DNA of 64,000 nucleotides from Sclerodactyla briareus (GCA_026419785.1 JAODTK010004021.1:124001-188000); one strand, 5' to 3'. Counted from the first letter of the stretch, positions 41,040-54,640 are shown. Made by a program: numbers and translations. The notes: generated from the letters alone by a model not told the origin.

Positions 41040-43816
41040 AAGCATCAAGGAGTAGTTTTGAGGAGGCAAGGAAGGATGGGTGTGTTCAACCGCGTGCTTC
41101 ATGTGCTTAAAGCCTAGCAATTGTCAACCCCCCCCCCCCAACACCCAACCACCAACCCCGCCAGAAAAGTGCCCTCACTAAGCTCTAAGAATTCATCCGA
41201 CCTTGCTATTTGCGATCACTACTTCTTGATCACAACAGAGGGGGGGGGGGGGGGGGGTGGTGGGGGGGGGGTGGGTGTCGGGTGGGGGGGGGGTTGTGGT
41301 ATCATTCTAATTGGGGGGACTATCACATTATGGGGAAGATCTTTTCGATGAATGTGAATGTCGGGGTGTAAACGGAGTGTTGATTCCTCCCCTAGTATAC
41401 CTCGTTTCACCCAAATTAGTAGGCCTACCCGTGAATAAAGTTTACAGTTGGAGTGAAAAAAATGACCATACCTATATGAGAGCTGACATCAGAGGCTACT
41501 TTATCAATGTCTTCCAATTGCCGTTGAGTGTGCACAACCAATGAACTATTCATTAAACAACTTGTGTTTACATCGAAACGCTAGATAATGGTCTGTGTAA
41601 TTATTCTTTCTCAAGTTGGAGAGTTTGTATTAGTGGTCATGGTAATCCAGGATATCCGGATATTATAGGCGCTGTTATCCACTTCCCGAGGTGGAAGGGT
41701 AATTTGTCCCACTCTTATCTCGGACATGAAGGAAACATCACGTTCTGGAGATGGGAGAAGAATCACTCAGTGTATTCGACAGGCAAGTCTGGGGTCGTAG
41801 CCCAAAAGGAACCATAACTGGGAAACTCTTGGACCTAAATCAGCCCGCTGCAATCTAACTCAACTCTAGCCCAAACAGAGGGATACACTGTTACTTGTAT
41901 GGGTGCATGTAGTCAGTACCGGCAACCACTCTTTGGTGAGTCTCTATGCAGTAAAGGAATTTTGGACACTGAATTTCCACATTCATGGATCTAGCTGAAA
42001 TTTTGTGAGTGATCCCCACAGTTAGCAGGGCCAAAATTTGATTACACGCTACTTGATTCACTCCGAAAGAGCCGATGTGAGCCCAGAAGAAGTCGCCAGA
42101 GATGAGTCACCGACCCTCATTCCAGATGACAGAATACAGGGTCATGGCACTTCCAATTTACTGCACCATGCAGCCAGACCCTTGATTTTCGCTATGGTCG
42201 CCTGTGTTGTGATGAGCTGGAAACTTTTCGCGCGCTTCGCACGCGGTTGTATTCTTCCACGATCGAACGCCAAGTATGGAACATGAGTTTTTTCCCCAGT
42301 TCCGTAGAAAATAAGTAACCAGTAGCCCAATAGAGGATACACTGTTATTGTATGGGTTGCAGGGTAGTCAAGTACCGGCAACCACTCTTTTTGAGTCTCT
42401 ATGCAGTAAAGGAATTTTGGTCACGGTGTTACAGTCACAGCGTTACCTGGTTACAAAAAAATCAACACTGTGGCCCTATTTCAAATTTTTATAATTGTAA
42501 ACTATGGGAAATGCAACCCCCGGTTGTGGACGTCTAACTCGGGATCACTTGTTGTCGACGCGACAGCCTACAAGTCGACATGTTATGCGTGCATGCTTTG
42601 AATTAGTGATAAAGTTGCGGATGCATATACATACCTTAGGATCGATACGTGGAAATATCAAAGTATTGGATGGCGTCGATCCTGAGGGGGAAAAGGGACA
42701 CGTCCCCACCCCCCCCACTTTTTGAGGTGAGGGGGACATAATATCAAAATGTCCCCACTTCTGAAGTGGGGGGAATTAAATCGCCTGCTTCCGGGTTTTG
42801 TGAGGTACATTTGGGCACAGACATGAAGCAATTAAAGCAAATAGCAAACTGATGGGCCACGATCTAAAGTGCCTAATTTCATTCTGAAATGCCTGAAGAT
42901 AAGTGCGAAATTTTGCGCGCCCTTGCGAGCATTACTTGGCTTAGGTGCGGATACAGAATTCGACTTTTTGGAATGTTACGAAAAGTTACTGCCCTGGCCA
43001 GGCATAGAGTTAGAACCTAATATGTGTGACTTGCGGTTTTCGGACTTCAAAAAATAATCATTCACCAATCTTCGATTTAGGCACAGGCCATCCAGTTGAA
43101 TAATTTACAGGAAACTGCGTTCATATAGTCGGAAAGTAACATCAACCACGGCTTCGCTCTGTGTGAATTCAATTTCCTGTGACGGCGCGGAACGTCCTGA
43201 TTGTATGAAAACGTGATAAAGCGTGTGACGAGTCCTTACTCCAACGAGTGCTTGTCTGATGGTGAGCAACGGTAGACTTGACATTTTCGCCATAGTGGTA
43301 CACCGATCCGCGCTATTCTGTAAAGGTGTAATACAACCTTGGAGTATCTTATTCAAAGAAAGATGAATATTTCCCTGAGATTGGGTCAAAGGTCCTGCCC
43401 ATATAGTAAGAGAGATACAGTCAGTGGCATAGAGAAACTAAGGTGTAGGCAAAACCAGCATTACAGGCATCCCGAGGCATGAATAATCACGTGGGGATCG
43501 AGAATAGAGTAGTGCGAGTGCCCATAATTCGGGAACAGGAATAAGAATGGAGGGAGAATACGAGCAGGGTTGGATGGGAGCAAAAATGAAAGTTTACCAA
43601 AATATGTCAACAGTTCATAGGTACTGGACATGAATTCAATGAAGATTTAGGTAAATTCTTTGAGATATGGAGTAATTTTTATGGTTAATATGACACCTTT
43701 CAAATGTCCAGCGCCCTCAACAAAAACTATGGCTACGCCAATCAAGTCAGACTTCGTCAAAAGAAGGACAGAGAAGATGGGAAGTGCTAAATATTGACAA
43801 GACAAATTTCAGGTAG
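41040..43816. repeat. 2.78-kb tandem duplication, copy 1
   Basis: Starts near AAGCATCAAGGAGTAGTTTT and ends at GACAAGACAAATTTCAGGTA. Copy 2 follows directly and repeats the whole content in order, with one- and two-base indels every few tens of bases and different poly-G lengths (the G-rich tract at 41,240-41,295 is much shorter in copy 2). An internal ~95-bp direct repeat (AGGATACACTGTTA ... CTATGCAGTAAAGGAATTTT) occurs at 41,875-41,970 and 42,325-42,420. No coding domain was recognised. Confidence 0.92.
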
Positions 43817-46600
43817 AAAGCATCAAGGGAGTTAGTTTTGAGGAGGCAAGGAAGGATGGGTGTGTTCAACCGCGCTCAGATGATGAAGTAGCAATGTCAA
43901 CCCCCCCACCCCGCCAACCACAAACAAACCACCCAACCCGCAGAAAAAAGTGCCTCATAAGCTCTAAGGAAGTCATTGCCTTGCTCTTTGCGAGTCACAT
44001 ACTCTTGACAAACGAAAAAGAGGGGGGGGGGGTATAATTCTAATTGGGTGGACTATCACTATTATGGGTGAGATCCTTTTCGCTGAAGTTGAATGTCCGG
44101 TAGTAAACGGAGTGTTGATCCTCACCTAGTATACTCTCGTTTTAAACCAAATTAGTAGGCCTACCCGTGAATAAAGTTTCCAGTGGGAGTGAAAAAAATG
44201 ACCATACCTATAGAAGAGCTGCACATCAGAGCTAATTTCATCATTTCTTCCAATTGCCGTTGAGTTGCAATGAACTATTCATTAAAACAACTTTGTTTAC
44301 ATCGAAACGCTAGATAATGTCTGTAATTATTCCTCCAAGGGGAAGGTTTGTATTAGTGGTCATGTATCCAGGAGATCCGGAATTTATAGGCGCTGTTTAT
44401 CCACTTCCCGATGAGGAAGGTAATTTGTCCAAACTCTTAATCTCTGACAGGAATGAAAAACTAAACACGTTCTGGAGATGGGAGAATTCACTCATGTGTA
44501 TTTGACAGGCAAGTCTGGGGGGTCAGTAGCCAAAAGGAACCATAACTGGGAAACTGCTTGGACCTAATAAGCCCCCGCTGCAAATCTAATCAAACTCTAG
44601 GATCCAAACAGAGGATACACGTGTTAATTGTATGGGTGCATGTTAGTCAAGTAACGGAACCACTCTTTGGTGAGTCTCTATGCAGTAAAGGAATTTTGGA
44701 CATGAAACACATTCATGGCATTCTAGCTGAAATTGTGAGTGACTCCTCACAGTTAGCCGGCCAATGACTTACACGCTAAATTTGATTTCCCGATGAGCAG
44801 TTTCTGAGCCCAGAAGAAGTCGCCAGAGTTGAGTCACCCCCTCATTCCAAGCGACAAAACATGTCATGGCACTTCCAAGTACTGCCCCATGCAGCATGAC
44901 CGCTTAGTTTTTCGCTATGGCGCCTGTGTTGTGATGAGCCGGAAAATTTTTCGCGCGCTCGACGCGGTTGTATTCTTCCACGATCGAATCGCCAAGTATT
45001 GGACATGAGTTTTTTCCCAGTTTCTGTAGACATAAGTACCCCAGTAGCCCAAATAGAGGATTACACTGTTAATTGTAGGGTGCTGTTGTCAAGTACCGGC
45101 ACCACTTTGTTGTGAGTCTTATGCAGTAAAGAATTTGGTCACGGGTTACAGTCACAGGCGCCCTTACCTGCGTTACAAAGAAAATCAAATCAACACTGTG
45201 GGCATATTCACACATTTTTATAATGGTATAACTTGGAAATGCAAACCCCCCGTTTGTGGTAGGCCTAATCAGGCTCAACTAGGTAGTCGGCGCGACAGCA
45301 GTACAAGGCGAATGTTATGCGTGCAGGCTTTTGATTAGTTGATAAAGTTTGCCGGTATGTCGATATACATACTTAGAGATCGAACGTGGAATATCCACGT
45401 ATTGGCATGGACGGTCGCTCCTGAGGGGAAAGGGACAGGCCACGGGTGGGGGTCACCCCACCCCCCCCACTTTTTGAAGTGAGGCGGGTCATAATATCAA
45501 ATGTCCCCACTTCTTGAAGTGTGGGGGAAATTAAATAGCATGCTCCCAGGTTTTGTGATGTCCATTTGGGCACAGACATTGAAGCAATAAAGCAATAGCT
45601 AAACTGATGGGCCAAGACCTAAAGTGCTAATTTTTCATCGATATGCCTGCGATAAGTGCGAAATTTTGCGCCGCGCCTTGCGCAGCATGACTTGGTGTGC
45701 GATCATGAATTCGACTTTTGGATTTTTAAGAAAAGAGCTTCTGACCTGGCGATGAGCATAGAGTTAGACCAATTATAGTGTTTACTGCGTTTCGGACTTG
45801 CAAATGAAAAAACACCCTTCACCAATCTTAGAAATTTAGGAACAGGCCATCGCAGTTGAACTAATTTACAGGACAATGCGTTCAATATCGGAAGTAACAT
45901 CAACACGCTCGCTCTGTGTGAATTAATTTTCCTTTGACCGGCGCGGACGTCCATGATTGTATGAAAACTTCATAAAATGTGTGACGATGTGCTTGAATTG
46001 ACCCCAACGAGTGCTTGTCTGCTGGGTAGCAACTACGTAGGACTTTACATTTTAGCCCTAGTTGGTACAACCGGCAAATCGCTATTCTGTAAAGGTGTTA
46101 AGACAACCTTGGAGTATCTTATTCAACAGAAAGATGAATAGTTCCCTGAAGATGGGTCAAAGGTCCTGCCCAGATAGTAAGAGAGTACAGTCAGGTGGCT
46201 TTAAAAAACCAAGTTAGGGCACACCAATTATCACAGGCATCCGAGCCAGTGCATATTCAAGTTGGGATCGAGAACTCGAGTTAGTGCAGTGCCCCATAAT
46301 GCGGGGAGAATGGAGAAATAGAGGCAGGGTGGAGCAAAAATGACATGTTTACCCAAAAAATATTTTAACAACAGTATAGGTCACGTATATGAACTTCAAT
46401 GAGATTTAGGCAACTTTTGAGATTATGAGTAATTTTTAGGATAATATAACCATTTCAATGTACGCGCCTCAACAAAAAACTATGGCTAGCGCCACCTCCA
46501 TCAGCTCGTCAAAAAGGGGGAAAAGGGGGGGGGGGGGGGGGAAAAAAAAACCAGAGAAGAGTGGGAAGTTGCCAAATATTGACAAGACAAATTCAGGGTA
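43817..46600. repeat. 2.78-kb tandem duplication, copy 2
   Basis: Starts AAGCATCAAGGGAGTTAGTT and ends near GACAAGACAAATTCAGGGTA. The internal direct repeat is present again at 44,590-44,700 and 45,055-45,135, so the duplication took in the already repeated state. Short frames in this copy do not correspond to those in copy 1, which argues that neither is coding. Confidence 0.92.
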
Positions 46601-48685
46601 TATATCAGCTCAAGTAAATAGGTTTCAGGATATGTCTGAAAGGGAAATCAATACCAGAGTTTACAACACCAAGTTTTAGGTGTCTAGATAACAATTCTTG
46701 TCTTTTGGATTGAAACAATCTCTTATGTTTCTAAACAAATATCAAAGGGAATTGGCATGAGAACCATTACCCGTGCTTAGTGTATCCCTACTTAATGTAT
46801 TGCTCAACAATTGCGTTCAGGAACTAGCAAGTCTAATTTGAATGAACAGGTTTACAGAAACGTGGCAGTTCTGTAATGCCTTGACAATATTATCAGTGGT
46901 AAGTATGTCACCTATTTTTGCCAAACTGGAATATTGTTTATTTAGTTTGAATTTGTTTATGTCAGTAATCACGCGATACGCAACTATAATACTGGGAATG
47001 ATATGATATACGAATCGATCATTTTAGAACTTCGCGATAAAAAAAGTAGCTCCGATATAGATCAATTCAAATCTGGAACAAATTACCGAATGATTAAAGT
47101 TCTATTTTTAAGGTTACTAATTGGTTGGGAGTTACTAATTATTTGGAAAGCTACTATTAATATTAGACTGTAACATGTATCAGCTTATTCAAGAATATGT
47201 TCTGTATGGGTAGGGGTATCCTGGGAGAGATTTTTTCGTTGCCGGGAGGGGGGGGGGGGGGTTGTGGGGATGGGGTGGAGTGGGTAACCGCATCTTCTAT
47301 TTTACTGGTACTGTTACTGTCAGTGTTAGTGTTAGTTATGCTAGTTTTAGGTAGTGATTAGTGTTTCACACCTAATTAAATATTTTATTTTGAGGGGCGT
47401 GGACTACTTTAGATAAGCCCACAAGGGTTTGTTGGTTCCACTTCCTTTCACCGTCTATGCTTTGTTTGAATTAATTATGTGCAGTATATTGGTTGGAGTG
47501 AAAAATAATGAATGAATTGATGAAGAATGTACAATCGGTGAATCGAAGATACGATTCAGTTGGTATTCAATCAAGAAAACCTGTGGTTAAATGATTTTAC
47601 ATAGATTTCAGATAAATTCATTATGAGGAACAGTTTTCGGCTCAAATTAATGGAGGGTGGGGGGGGATGAGATTTGTAAAAAAAAAAAACGCCAGCGTGG
47701 AAAAACTGAGAGAAAAACCAGGACATTATCATTTTGTCCTGGTTAAATGTAACCTTCAAAATGAATTTATATTGCACAGAATTGAAGAGTGGCAGTAATG
47801 TTTCTTTTTTGTAAATACTTGCTAGACTCCAATTCAAGACGTTGTGTGTCCTCGGTAAAACGGTTTTATCTTGGATTGTTTCCTCGCAATGATAGTAACG
47901 GTAATATCTTCAGACAAGATTCAAATTTTCCTCAATTAGTTTTGGTATGATACTATTTTTTCTCTGCTACGAAATCTGGAACTTTACAACAAGAAAATAA
48001 AACATCACGGATGACAGCGCTAGCGTAAGTTTTGTGAAGATGCACTGGACGGCGTAGAACTGGAAAAGTGTAACGGTATTCCTCAATTCCCTCTTAGAAT
48101 AAAGGTTAAACCTTAGTCCACATTAACACTCGGTGTTTACTGTAGTCGTAACTTCTAAGTTCCGTAGTCCTATAGAACGTGTTCGCCACTCCGCCACTCA
48201 ACTTAGGCCTATAGTAGTCATAGTATTGGTAGTGTAGGCCTAACGTTAGTGTCACTAGAGAGACGAGGCAATCCATGTGTTCACTAAAGTAGCTAGCTTG
48301 GCTTGATCAGGGCCGGATTCAGCGTGTCGGGGGCCCGGGCACGCGGTATGTGAGGGGGGGGGGGTGCAGTACAGCTTACGAAACACTAGAGATTGGTGCA
48401 GTCAGTACCGGAGACACTCAAATATTGCCTATTATTCCCTTCAAAACATTACATTTGTTTAAATAGACTTATTCATGCCGGTGTGCGCAGGGGCAGCGAT
48501 AAATATTGGGGTGACGTATTAGTCAGGGAATACTAGCCGAGATTTCGCTAATATGGGAATAAATTCCCTACCAAATGTTTTCTCCTCCAATGTGTCATGA
48601 AGGTGTCACTAACAGATGTTAAGAAATTTCACCCCAACTTCCCTAGGAAAACCCGTGACAGCTGCTGCTGACATTTTAGGTGCCT
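46601..48685. other. Intergenic, nothing recognised
   Basis: No family match on either strand. Poly-G tracts lie near 47,249-47,262 and 48,353-48,363. AT-rich otherwise. Confidence 0.45.
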
Positions 48686-48694
48686 AAAACGGCA

Positions 48695-48850
48695 TCCGGC
48701 AGACAAGGATCGCATATATGCCCCTCTGTGTCAGTGCATCAATGCGTTTCTCAGGTTTCAGCAGAAAATGCTGATGTTGATAGTGAAGCTGATACACCAC
48801 ACCACAACCGAGGGAAGCCCCATGTGTTTGGATGCCCTGGCAAGAACCCT
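48695..48850 (+). pseudogene. Fragment of a repetitive gene family (copy 1)
   Basis: About 150 bp homologous to 50,685-50,800: both have 'CGCATATATGCCC', 'CTGTGTCA', TGCATCA, 'TTTCTCAGGTTT' and 'CAGCAGAA' followed by a GATGTxGATxGT segment and ACACCACA. It belongs to the same unplaced multi-copy family described for 50,613-51,260 and is only a remnant. Confidence 0.5.
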
Positions 48851-48954
48851 ACCATTATGATTATTGTCATTGTTAATGTTGTTATGTCATTGTTATTTTG
48901 GCTATGGTTGTTGTGGTGGTGGTATTGGTATTGTGTGTATGTGTGTATCACACT

Positions 48955-49060
48955 TTCAGGTTGCAGGTCGAAGGTCATCAGGTCATCAAAAGGTCAGCAG
49001 ATGTCAAAGTCTGAAATCTTGTTAACACGATAAGATCAGATGCCTGGTCCGGTCAGGTTT
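48955..49060 (+). repeat. AGGTCA-rich R2 body fragment
   Basis: GGTCGAAGGTCATCAGGTCA, then AAAGGTCAGCAGATGTCAAA, 'GTCTGAAATC' and 'TTGTTAACACGATAAGAT', the usual order at the end of an R2 body copy. No head is present. Confidence 0.55.
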
Positions 49061-50600
49061 CTTTTTATGAGGAGCACATGTGTATGGTCCCCCTATTTTT
49101 GGCGTAGACTGGGGTCATATTCAGTAGAAATGTCGGACAGGGTAACCACACTCATTTGTTGCCTGTCATATATTTCACATATTCTCTGCCCAAATTCCCG
49201 TTTACGATTATTTCAGTGTTACATTCTCGTTCTGCAACTTCGTCCCACCTCGTATGCAAAGTGTTCTGATGAAGAAAAAAATCGCTGCATCACATTATTC
49301 ACTCATGCAGTAGAAATATCGAGCAGGGAAACCTATTTATAGATTGCACTCTGTCTAATTTTATTTGACGATTCAGAATAGTTGTTCAGGTTTTTCAGTG
49401 GGGCATCTGTCTCTCGAACAGTAGAACTCGGAGAATATAGCGAATTGGGCCAGTTTCTCAGAGTATCTATATACGTGAAAGGGCGGATCCAAGGGAGAGC
49501 GCTTGAAGCGGGCCTCACCCCCCAGCAGACGAAGAAGGATTTAGTGCAACGCAATATTGTCTTGGAAGAACAGCCTGGGAAAACGCATTTGCAGCACTTG
49601 ATTTTAGACTCCTGATGAGGTGTCGCCTCCGGAGGCTCCGGGCATGCACCCGATTCGAAACTGACTATACACTAAGCTCGTTTAAAAAATTGTTAGACCG
49701 GATAGGCTCCGAACGTGGACGCGCCATGACTGGGGCCTATTAATTCGCATACTTTACACGTTGGAAAAGGAGCGAAACTTAGTACCGAGGCGATATACAT
49801 GTAATCACACCTACGTCCTGCCACTAACATGAAACCCTGACTGGAAAAATCATATTGTTGCGCGGAAAGTATATGGCTAGGTTTGATGATGTAATATGGT
49901 ACGAATCGGGCGAATGCTGGCATGGTTTCGAGGGTACTGGAGTGGTTATTCAGCATTTTATCACTGGCAGGAATCCTCTGATGACACTTCCTCGTCTCAC
50001 GGCTATATTAATCAATAACATGCTGGTATTGTTCAGGCTCTTATTACTTTTCCTGTGATGACTTTGGTGGGTTGGCTTTTGTGGGTTTTAGGTACATTCT
50101 GATAGCTTCAAGATTTATGGGAGACCCCGTACTTCGAAAAACGAGGGTGGGGGCGACCTGCTGTAGTATGACCGATATAGAGAATGTTCTAAACTGCATT
50201 GAAGGAGGGATTCTGACCCAGGGAGATAAAACAACCAACCATCGATCAACTAATACCCTCCAAGTTTCTCGACGAGGGGAGGGGCAAAGGTATAAACAGT
50301 CTCAACCCAGGTATGCAGCTCATCCCAACCCCTACACCATAAATATTTTGGCTCTCCTCACGGTCTAGGTTTTGGTCGTCCCCTTTACATGCGTCGGCTA
50401 GGATATAGTGTATGTGTGGGGGGGGGGGGTTACTTCAGGATGATAGGCTCCCCCTTGAGATGTGTTGACCAACTTGTAATTACAGTAATGATTTACCATG
50501 GCGGGTGCAATCAAAATTTGTTGCCAACAGATTTTTCCCCGTGTACAACGTGGTTCTTCAGGACTTTGACCGCCGTCTCTGAGGAAAACGCTCTCTTTAT
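49061..50600. other. Intergenic, nothing recognised
   Basis: Short frames only. The frame at 49,382-49,615 is polar and could belong to the multi-copy family on either side, but I cannot show it. Confidence 0.4.
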
Positions 50601-50612
50601 CCGGCAGATACT

Positions 50613-51260
50613 GTGATGTGGTCTAGTCTGAATTACAAGGAGGCCTACTATCAGAAACGAACTATACAAGTTCCAGGGTATGGCTCAACCCTCGCATATA
50701 TGCCCATCTGTGTCATTGCATCATTGCCTTTCTCAGGTTTAGCAGAAGATACTGATGTGATGGTAATGCTGGTACACCACAGTCAGGGCACAAACCATTC
50801 AATCTTCGTGAATATATCAATGGTACATACGATCACTGACTAAGAGACGGAGGCGTTATTGCACTCCCCTACGCCTTCACCGGCTGTGATTCAGTTTCAG
50901 TCATAGCGAGTCACGGCAAAACGACTGATTCGCAGGTTTTGTGCAGGGGATATTGATAGACATTTGGACATCTTCTTTGATGTACAGGCTATCAAGGAGC
51001 AGGTAATCGCGGCTGATATCGGGATTTTCCAGTTTATTCATCACACGCCAGATACCACTCTAAGGCAACTCGATACTACATGTTCCCATATAAGGTGGCT
51101 GGATGCTGAGCTGATCAAACAGAGACGCTACCACCAACAGAGTCTGCAGCTGCACAACATTCTCTTCGTGCCCATCTCAAATACGTGACAGGATTTTGTT
51201 GCAGAGCATGCCGATAGTCCCCGATGAATCTATTCTTCATGCTCTACGTATCCCGTATCG
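50613..51260 (+). pseudogene. Broken copy of a repetitive gene family with AEDTD and FTGCDS motifs
   Basis: Readable pieces in order: GLAEDTDVMVMLVHHSQG, AFTGCDSVSVIASHGKTT and DRHLDIFFDVQAIKEQVIAA. From memory, families of this type (an acidic D-T-D motif, then a G-C-D-T/S motif and HGK) occur as multi-copy genes of unknown function in many invertebrate genomes and recall PIN/FEN-like nuclease folds; that link is inference. The copy is broken in several places. It could be part of a mobile element or a dead host gene. Confidence 0.5.
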
Positions 51261-51429
51261 ACCATCCACCACCCCAATATGCTACCGAGGGTTTTGCATT
51301 TTACATAATACCAGGTTGGCAACCCCATTGCCCTTATCTTGTTCCTAGATTTTTATCCGATATCGAGTGTTTCGCTATTACCAGGAGCGGTTGCTCGTTC
51401 GCGGGTACAGCGGCCGAGGGAGCGCGGTG

Positions 51430-52560
51430 ATAGTCCTTGGGAATGGCCACCCCACAGGCTGTCCCCCGTCGGTGGAGTGGGGAGGGGGGAACCTGCAGGT
51501 TCGCAACACCTGGGAGGAATAGATCTGAGGGCGAGGGGTATCGATCCAAGTTCACAGCCAATCGCCCCAGTTCGACTTCCCCTCGAAACTCAGGTACTTA
51601 CGGACCCCACAGCAACGCCGCGAGCTGGAGGACGAGCTCGATGCGTTGCTACGAAACCGGGCCACCGAACCGCTGCGTGGCGACCACGCCTACCCCCTCT
51701 TCCGATCGCGGGTCTCCCTGGTCGCAGAAAAGGGAACCAATGATCCCCATCCTGAATCAGCGTCCGTTCACCAAGGCTTCGTCCTGCCGAGGAGATTCCG
51801 GATGGAGTCCCTCTCCACCATCATCCCCGATCCCGACGATAGAATTAAAGGACGCAGCTTTTTGCACGGGCCTACTCACTGTCAGTTCTGGCTTTCTGCT
51901 ACTGGGGGCAATACTACCATTCTCAGTTCCTCCCATTGGGCCTGTCGACAGCCCCAAAGGTATTCACGAGGGTCTTCAACGTTCCTTCAACGAGAGGGCA
52001 TCACAGTCTTCGTGTACAATGACAATTGGCTCATGGTGGCCCTGTCAGAAGTGAAAGCAATCTCCCATACCGCGCGGATTCCAGTGCTTCTCGGGCGACA
52101 CAGTTAGTTGATCGACCACGAGAAGTCTTCGCTCATCAGACCCTCTCAGTCCATCCAGTATCCTCAGCACCGTCCTCGATCATCTTGTGGCAGGTCGCGT
52201 CTTTCCCTCACTGGGGTGTGCAACCGTCGTCACGGCAGCTGCGACGTCCGATGCGAGTCCCTGTGGGACTTGTTCTGGTGGACAGAGCCACAAGGCTCCC
52301 GCCCCTTTCGCAACTCTTGCACCAGAGCCACAGTGACCATGGATGCGTCGGTCGCCCACTCGTCGATGTCCTCTCCCCTCGTAGGGACGGTCTCCACGTG
52401 TGAGCGTCCTCTACCAAGGTTTCCCCTTGTTGGTCTACTCAGACGTGGTACCGCCGACCCCTCGATCAGCTCATCGCCCTCCCGCTTCACCCTCCCAACC
52501 CCACAGTTCATTCAGGAGGCGGATTAGCTTTGGTAGCACGGCACGCACGCCCTGCGTTTC
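51430..52560 (+). mobile_element. DIRS-like (tyrosine-recombinase class) retroelement fossil, RT and RNase H region
   Basis: Conceptual frames give a Pro/Ser/Arg-rich leader (about 51,437-51,640), then reverse transcriptase blocks (about 51,680-52,110: VSLVAEKGTNDP, FVLPRRFRMESLSTIIPD, FLQREGITVFVY) and a region consistent with RNase H to about 52,500. The wording is typical of DIRS-type elements, which use a tyrosine recombinase in place of an integrase; no recombinase domain or terminal repeats were recognised. The copy is broken several times and truncated at both ends. It is markedly richer in G+C than its surroundings. Confidence 0.7.
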
Positions 52561-53995
52561 TACGCGCGGAGACTATCCAACAACGCTTCTGAGCAAAACG
52601 AACGGCGTTTCAGGACTGATTGCGGACGATGCAACATCTTCCCGCAGTGGTTTTGGGGGCTTGGTTCAATATTCAAGACCTGCCCGAATTTCAGTGCCTT
52701 ACGAAAACACGACTCAATACAGAAAGAGATAAACGCGTGCGAAGATTGCACAATTTTGGTGTATTTCGGGCAAAGGTAAACAGAAATTCGGGCATAAATT
52801 AATTGCTCAATCGTGTCTCAATTCTCTGCCTGAATTTTATTTTGTTCAATTCTTTCGGGGTTGGGGTTGCCGCTGTAGCCATGTCCCTCTTCCCCTTACA
52901 CCTATGATGAGACACGCCTCCCATCCAAAAAGCCAACTCGCGCAACGGAGACCAGAAAAAGATAGCAGTTTGATAATCAGTCTGGGTGGTACGACTCGAG
53001 CTTAGCCACTCGGTCAGGTCGACAAAGGAAATTCTGGCATAATGCCGTGGATCAGTCAGTTTCACAGGTTGACCCACCGTGGATCATGACAATCTACAGA
53101 TTACGTAATTTGAAATCGCAGCCTAGTTAGGATATCGTACTTGTTTTGGAAATGCCTGTAGCTATTTTCGGCACTTTCAGCTGGCAAATCCAGAAAAGAT
53201 TTTCTCGTAATTCAGCTATCTTAAAATGGAACGGGATAATGGCGACCGAATCACGAATCACTTTGTCGTTTGTTTTTATCATGTCATGGAAAAGTTTTGC
53301 CGGGGGGGGGGATGCTGCAGACTACGGTAGGCAGTGTAGGTTGTAGTTATAATTGTTCCAGGTGGTTGACGTGACAGAAAATGATAGAGATAGTTAGAAG
53401 TGGAAACTGCTACACAAAGGACATTGAAATAGTGGTTTGTCGGGCGTTGAATCCTTCGATCTTGGAAACTATCAAGGGGAAATGTGGGGCCTTCAAATGT
53501 GGGGGCCAGGCGGCACGTGCCCCCTGTTGCCCCGCCCTCATCCGCTAGTGGCCATCACCTTCATCACATTCCCTCTCAGTTTTTGAAGCAATTATCTCCA
53601 ATCTATTTTTAAAAGTGATAAACCCAATACAGTTAACAGTACAATTTGATTCCATTAGTTTCAATTTTCCGCTGTCAAGTCCCTATTTACACGGATTTGA
53701 TGATGGGCTAAGTTAGTAGCTCACACGCCGACGCCGTTTATTTGCGGCCTATAGGCTAGGCCCAAGATAAAAATACACGGAGGGTACGTGCACATAATCT
53801 TACAATTTTGACCAACATCTTCTCAGTGGCCATTCGGCCAAACCTATCACTGGCATCCAAAATAACAATTTGTTTTCAATTTCATTTAAGACGTAGTTTC
53901 AACTATTTTGACCCCACTAGGTGACCCATCCTTCATGGTAGCAGATCCATGTATATATATTACATCAATTTGTATATATATGCATCAATTTTTTG
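52561..53995. other. Intergenic, nothing recognised
   Basis: It may include further remains of the DIRS-like element at its left end. No gene, RNA or clear repeat seen. Confidence 0.4.
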
Positions 53996-54079
53996 ACATA
54001 CAAACCAAATTACCAGATGCCTACCAGCCACAACAGGTCCATCAATCTAGTAACACAACGAATCAGAATTAATAGGACG

Positions 54080-54640
54080 CATTTCAAACAAGTGGTACAA
54101 CAGAATTATAGAATCAGCTAGGGACAAGAATAACTCGGTACTAGGATCAGAGGGGCAGGTTTGATTATGAAATATTACAACTATGCTAGGACTAGAAATA
54201 ATGACCTGGACCAATCAGAGAAATAAAGATGGATTGTCGTCCTTGCTCGCGTCCAGCGAACAAGCGACGGCGAATTTTGCATGACAGTCACGACAAAATA
54301 TCTTAATGGGGGCTTGATGTAAAACTTGAAGCGATACCTTTTTACTATTATTATATCCATGTTATTGGACGACAAAATGCGTGAAATATACCGATTGGTT
54401 TATTTATCTGAATTGTGGGTGCAGTATATTGTTACAAGATTTCTTTTAATTGACGGCAATCCATCTTTAAATAACAGGTGAAGGGCATAGTTAAATAAAA
54501 ATATAATAAATGTGAAGCAATTGAAACAACTGGTACAACAGGATTGAAGAACTCATGTTAGGACAACCAATAAATAGGTAATAGCAAGTGAGGCAGGGAA
54601 AAACTAGAAATTGACCTGGCAATCCCATGGCATTCAAATA
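54080..54640. repeat. Local direct duplication (~420-bp spacing)
   Basis: 'CAAxTGGTACAACAGxATT' with flanking TAGGACAA.., 'AATA', GAGGxxCAGG and 'ACTAGAAAT..GACCTGG' occurs at 54,085-54,215 and at 54,510-54,625 in the same order. Old divergence; no coding content. Confidence 0.55.
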
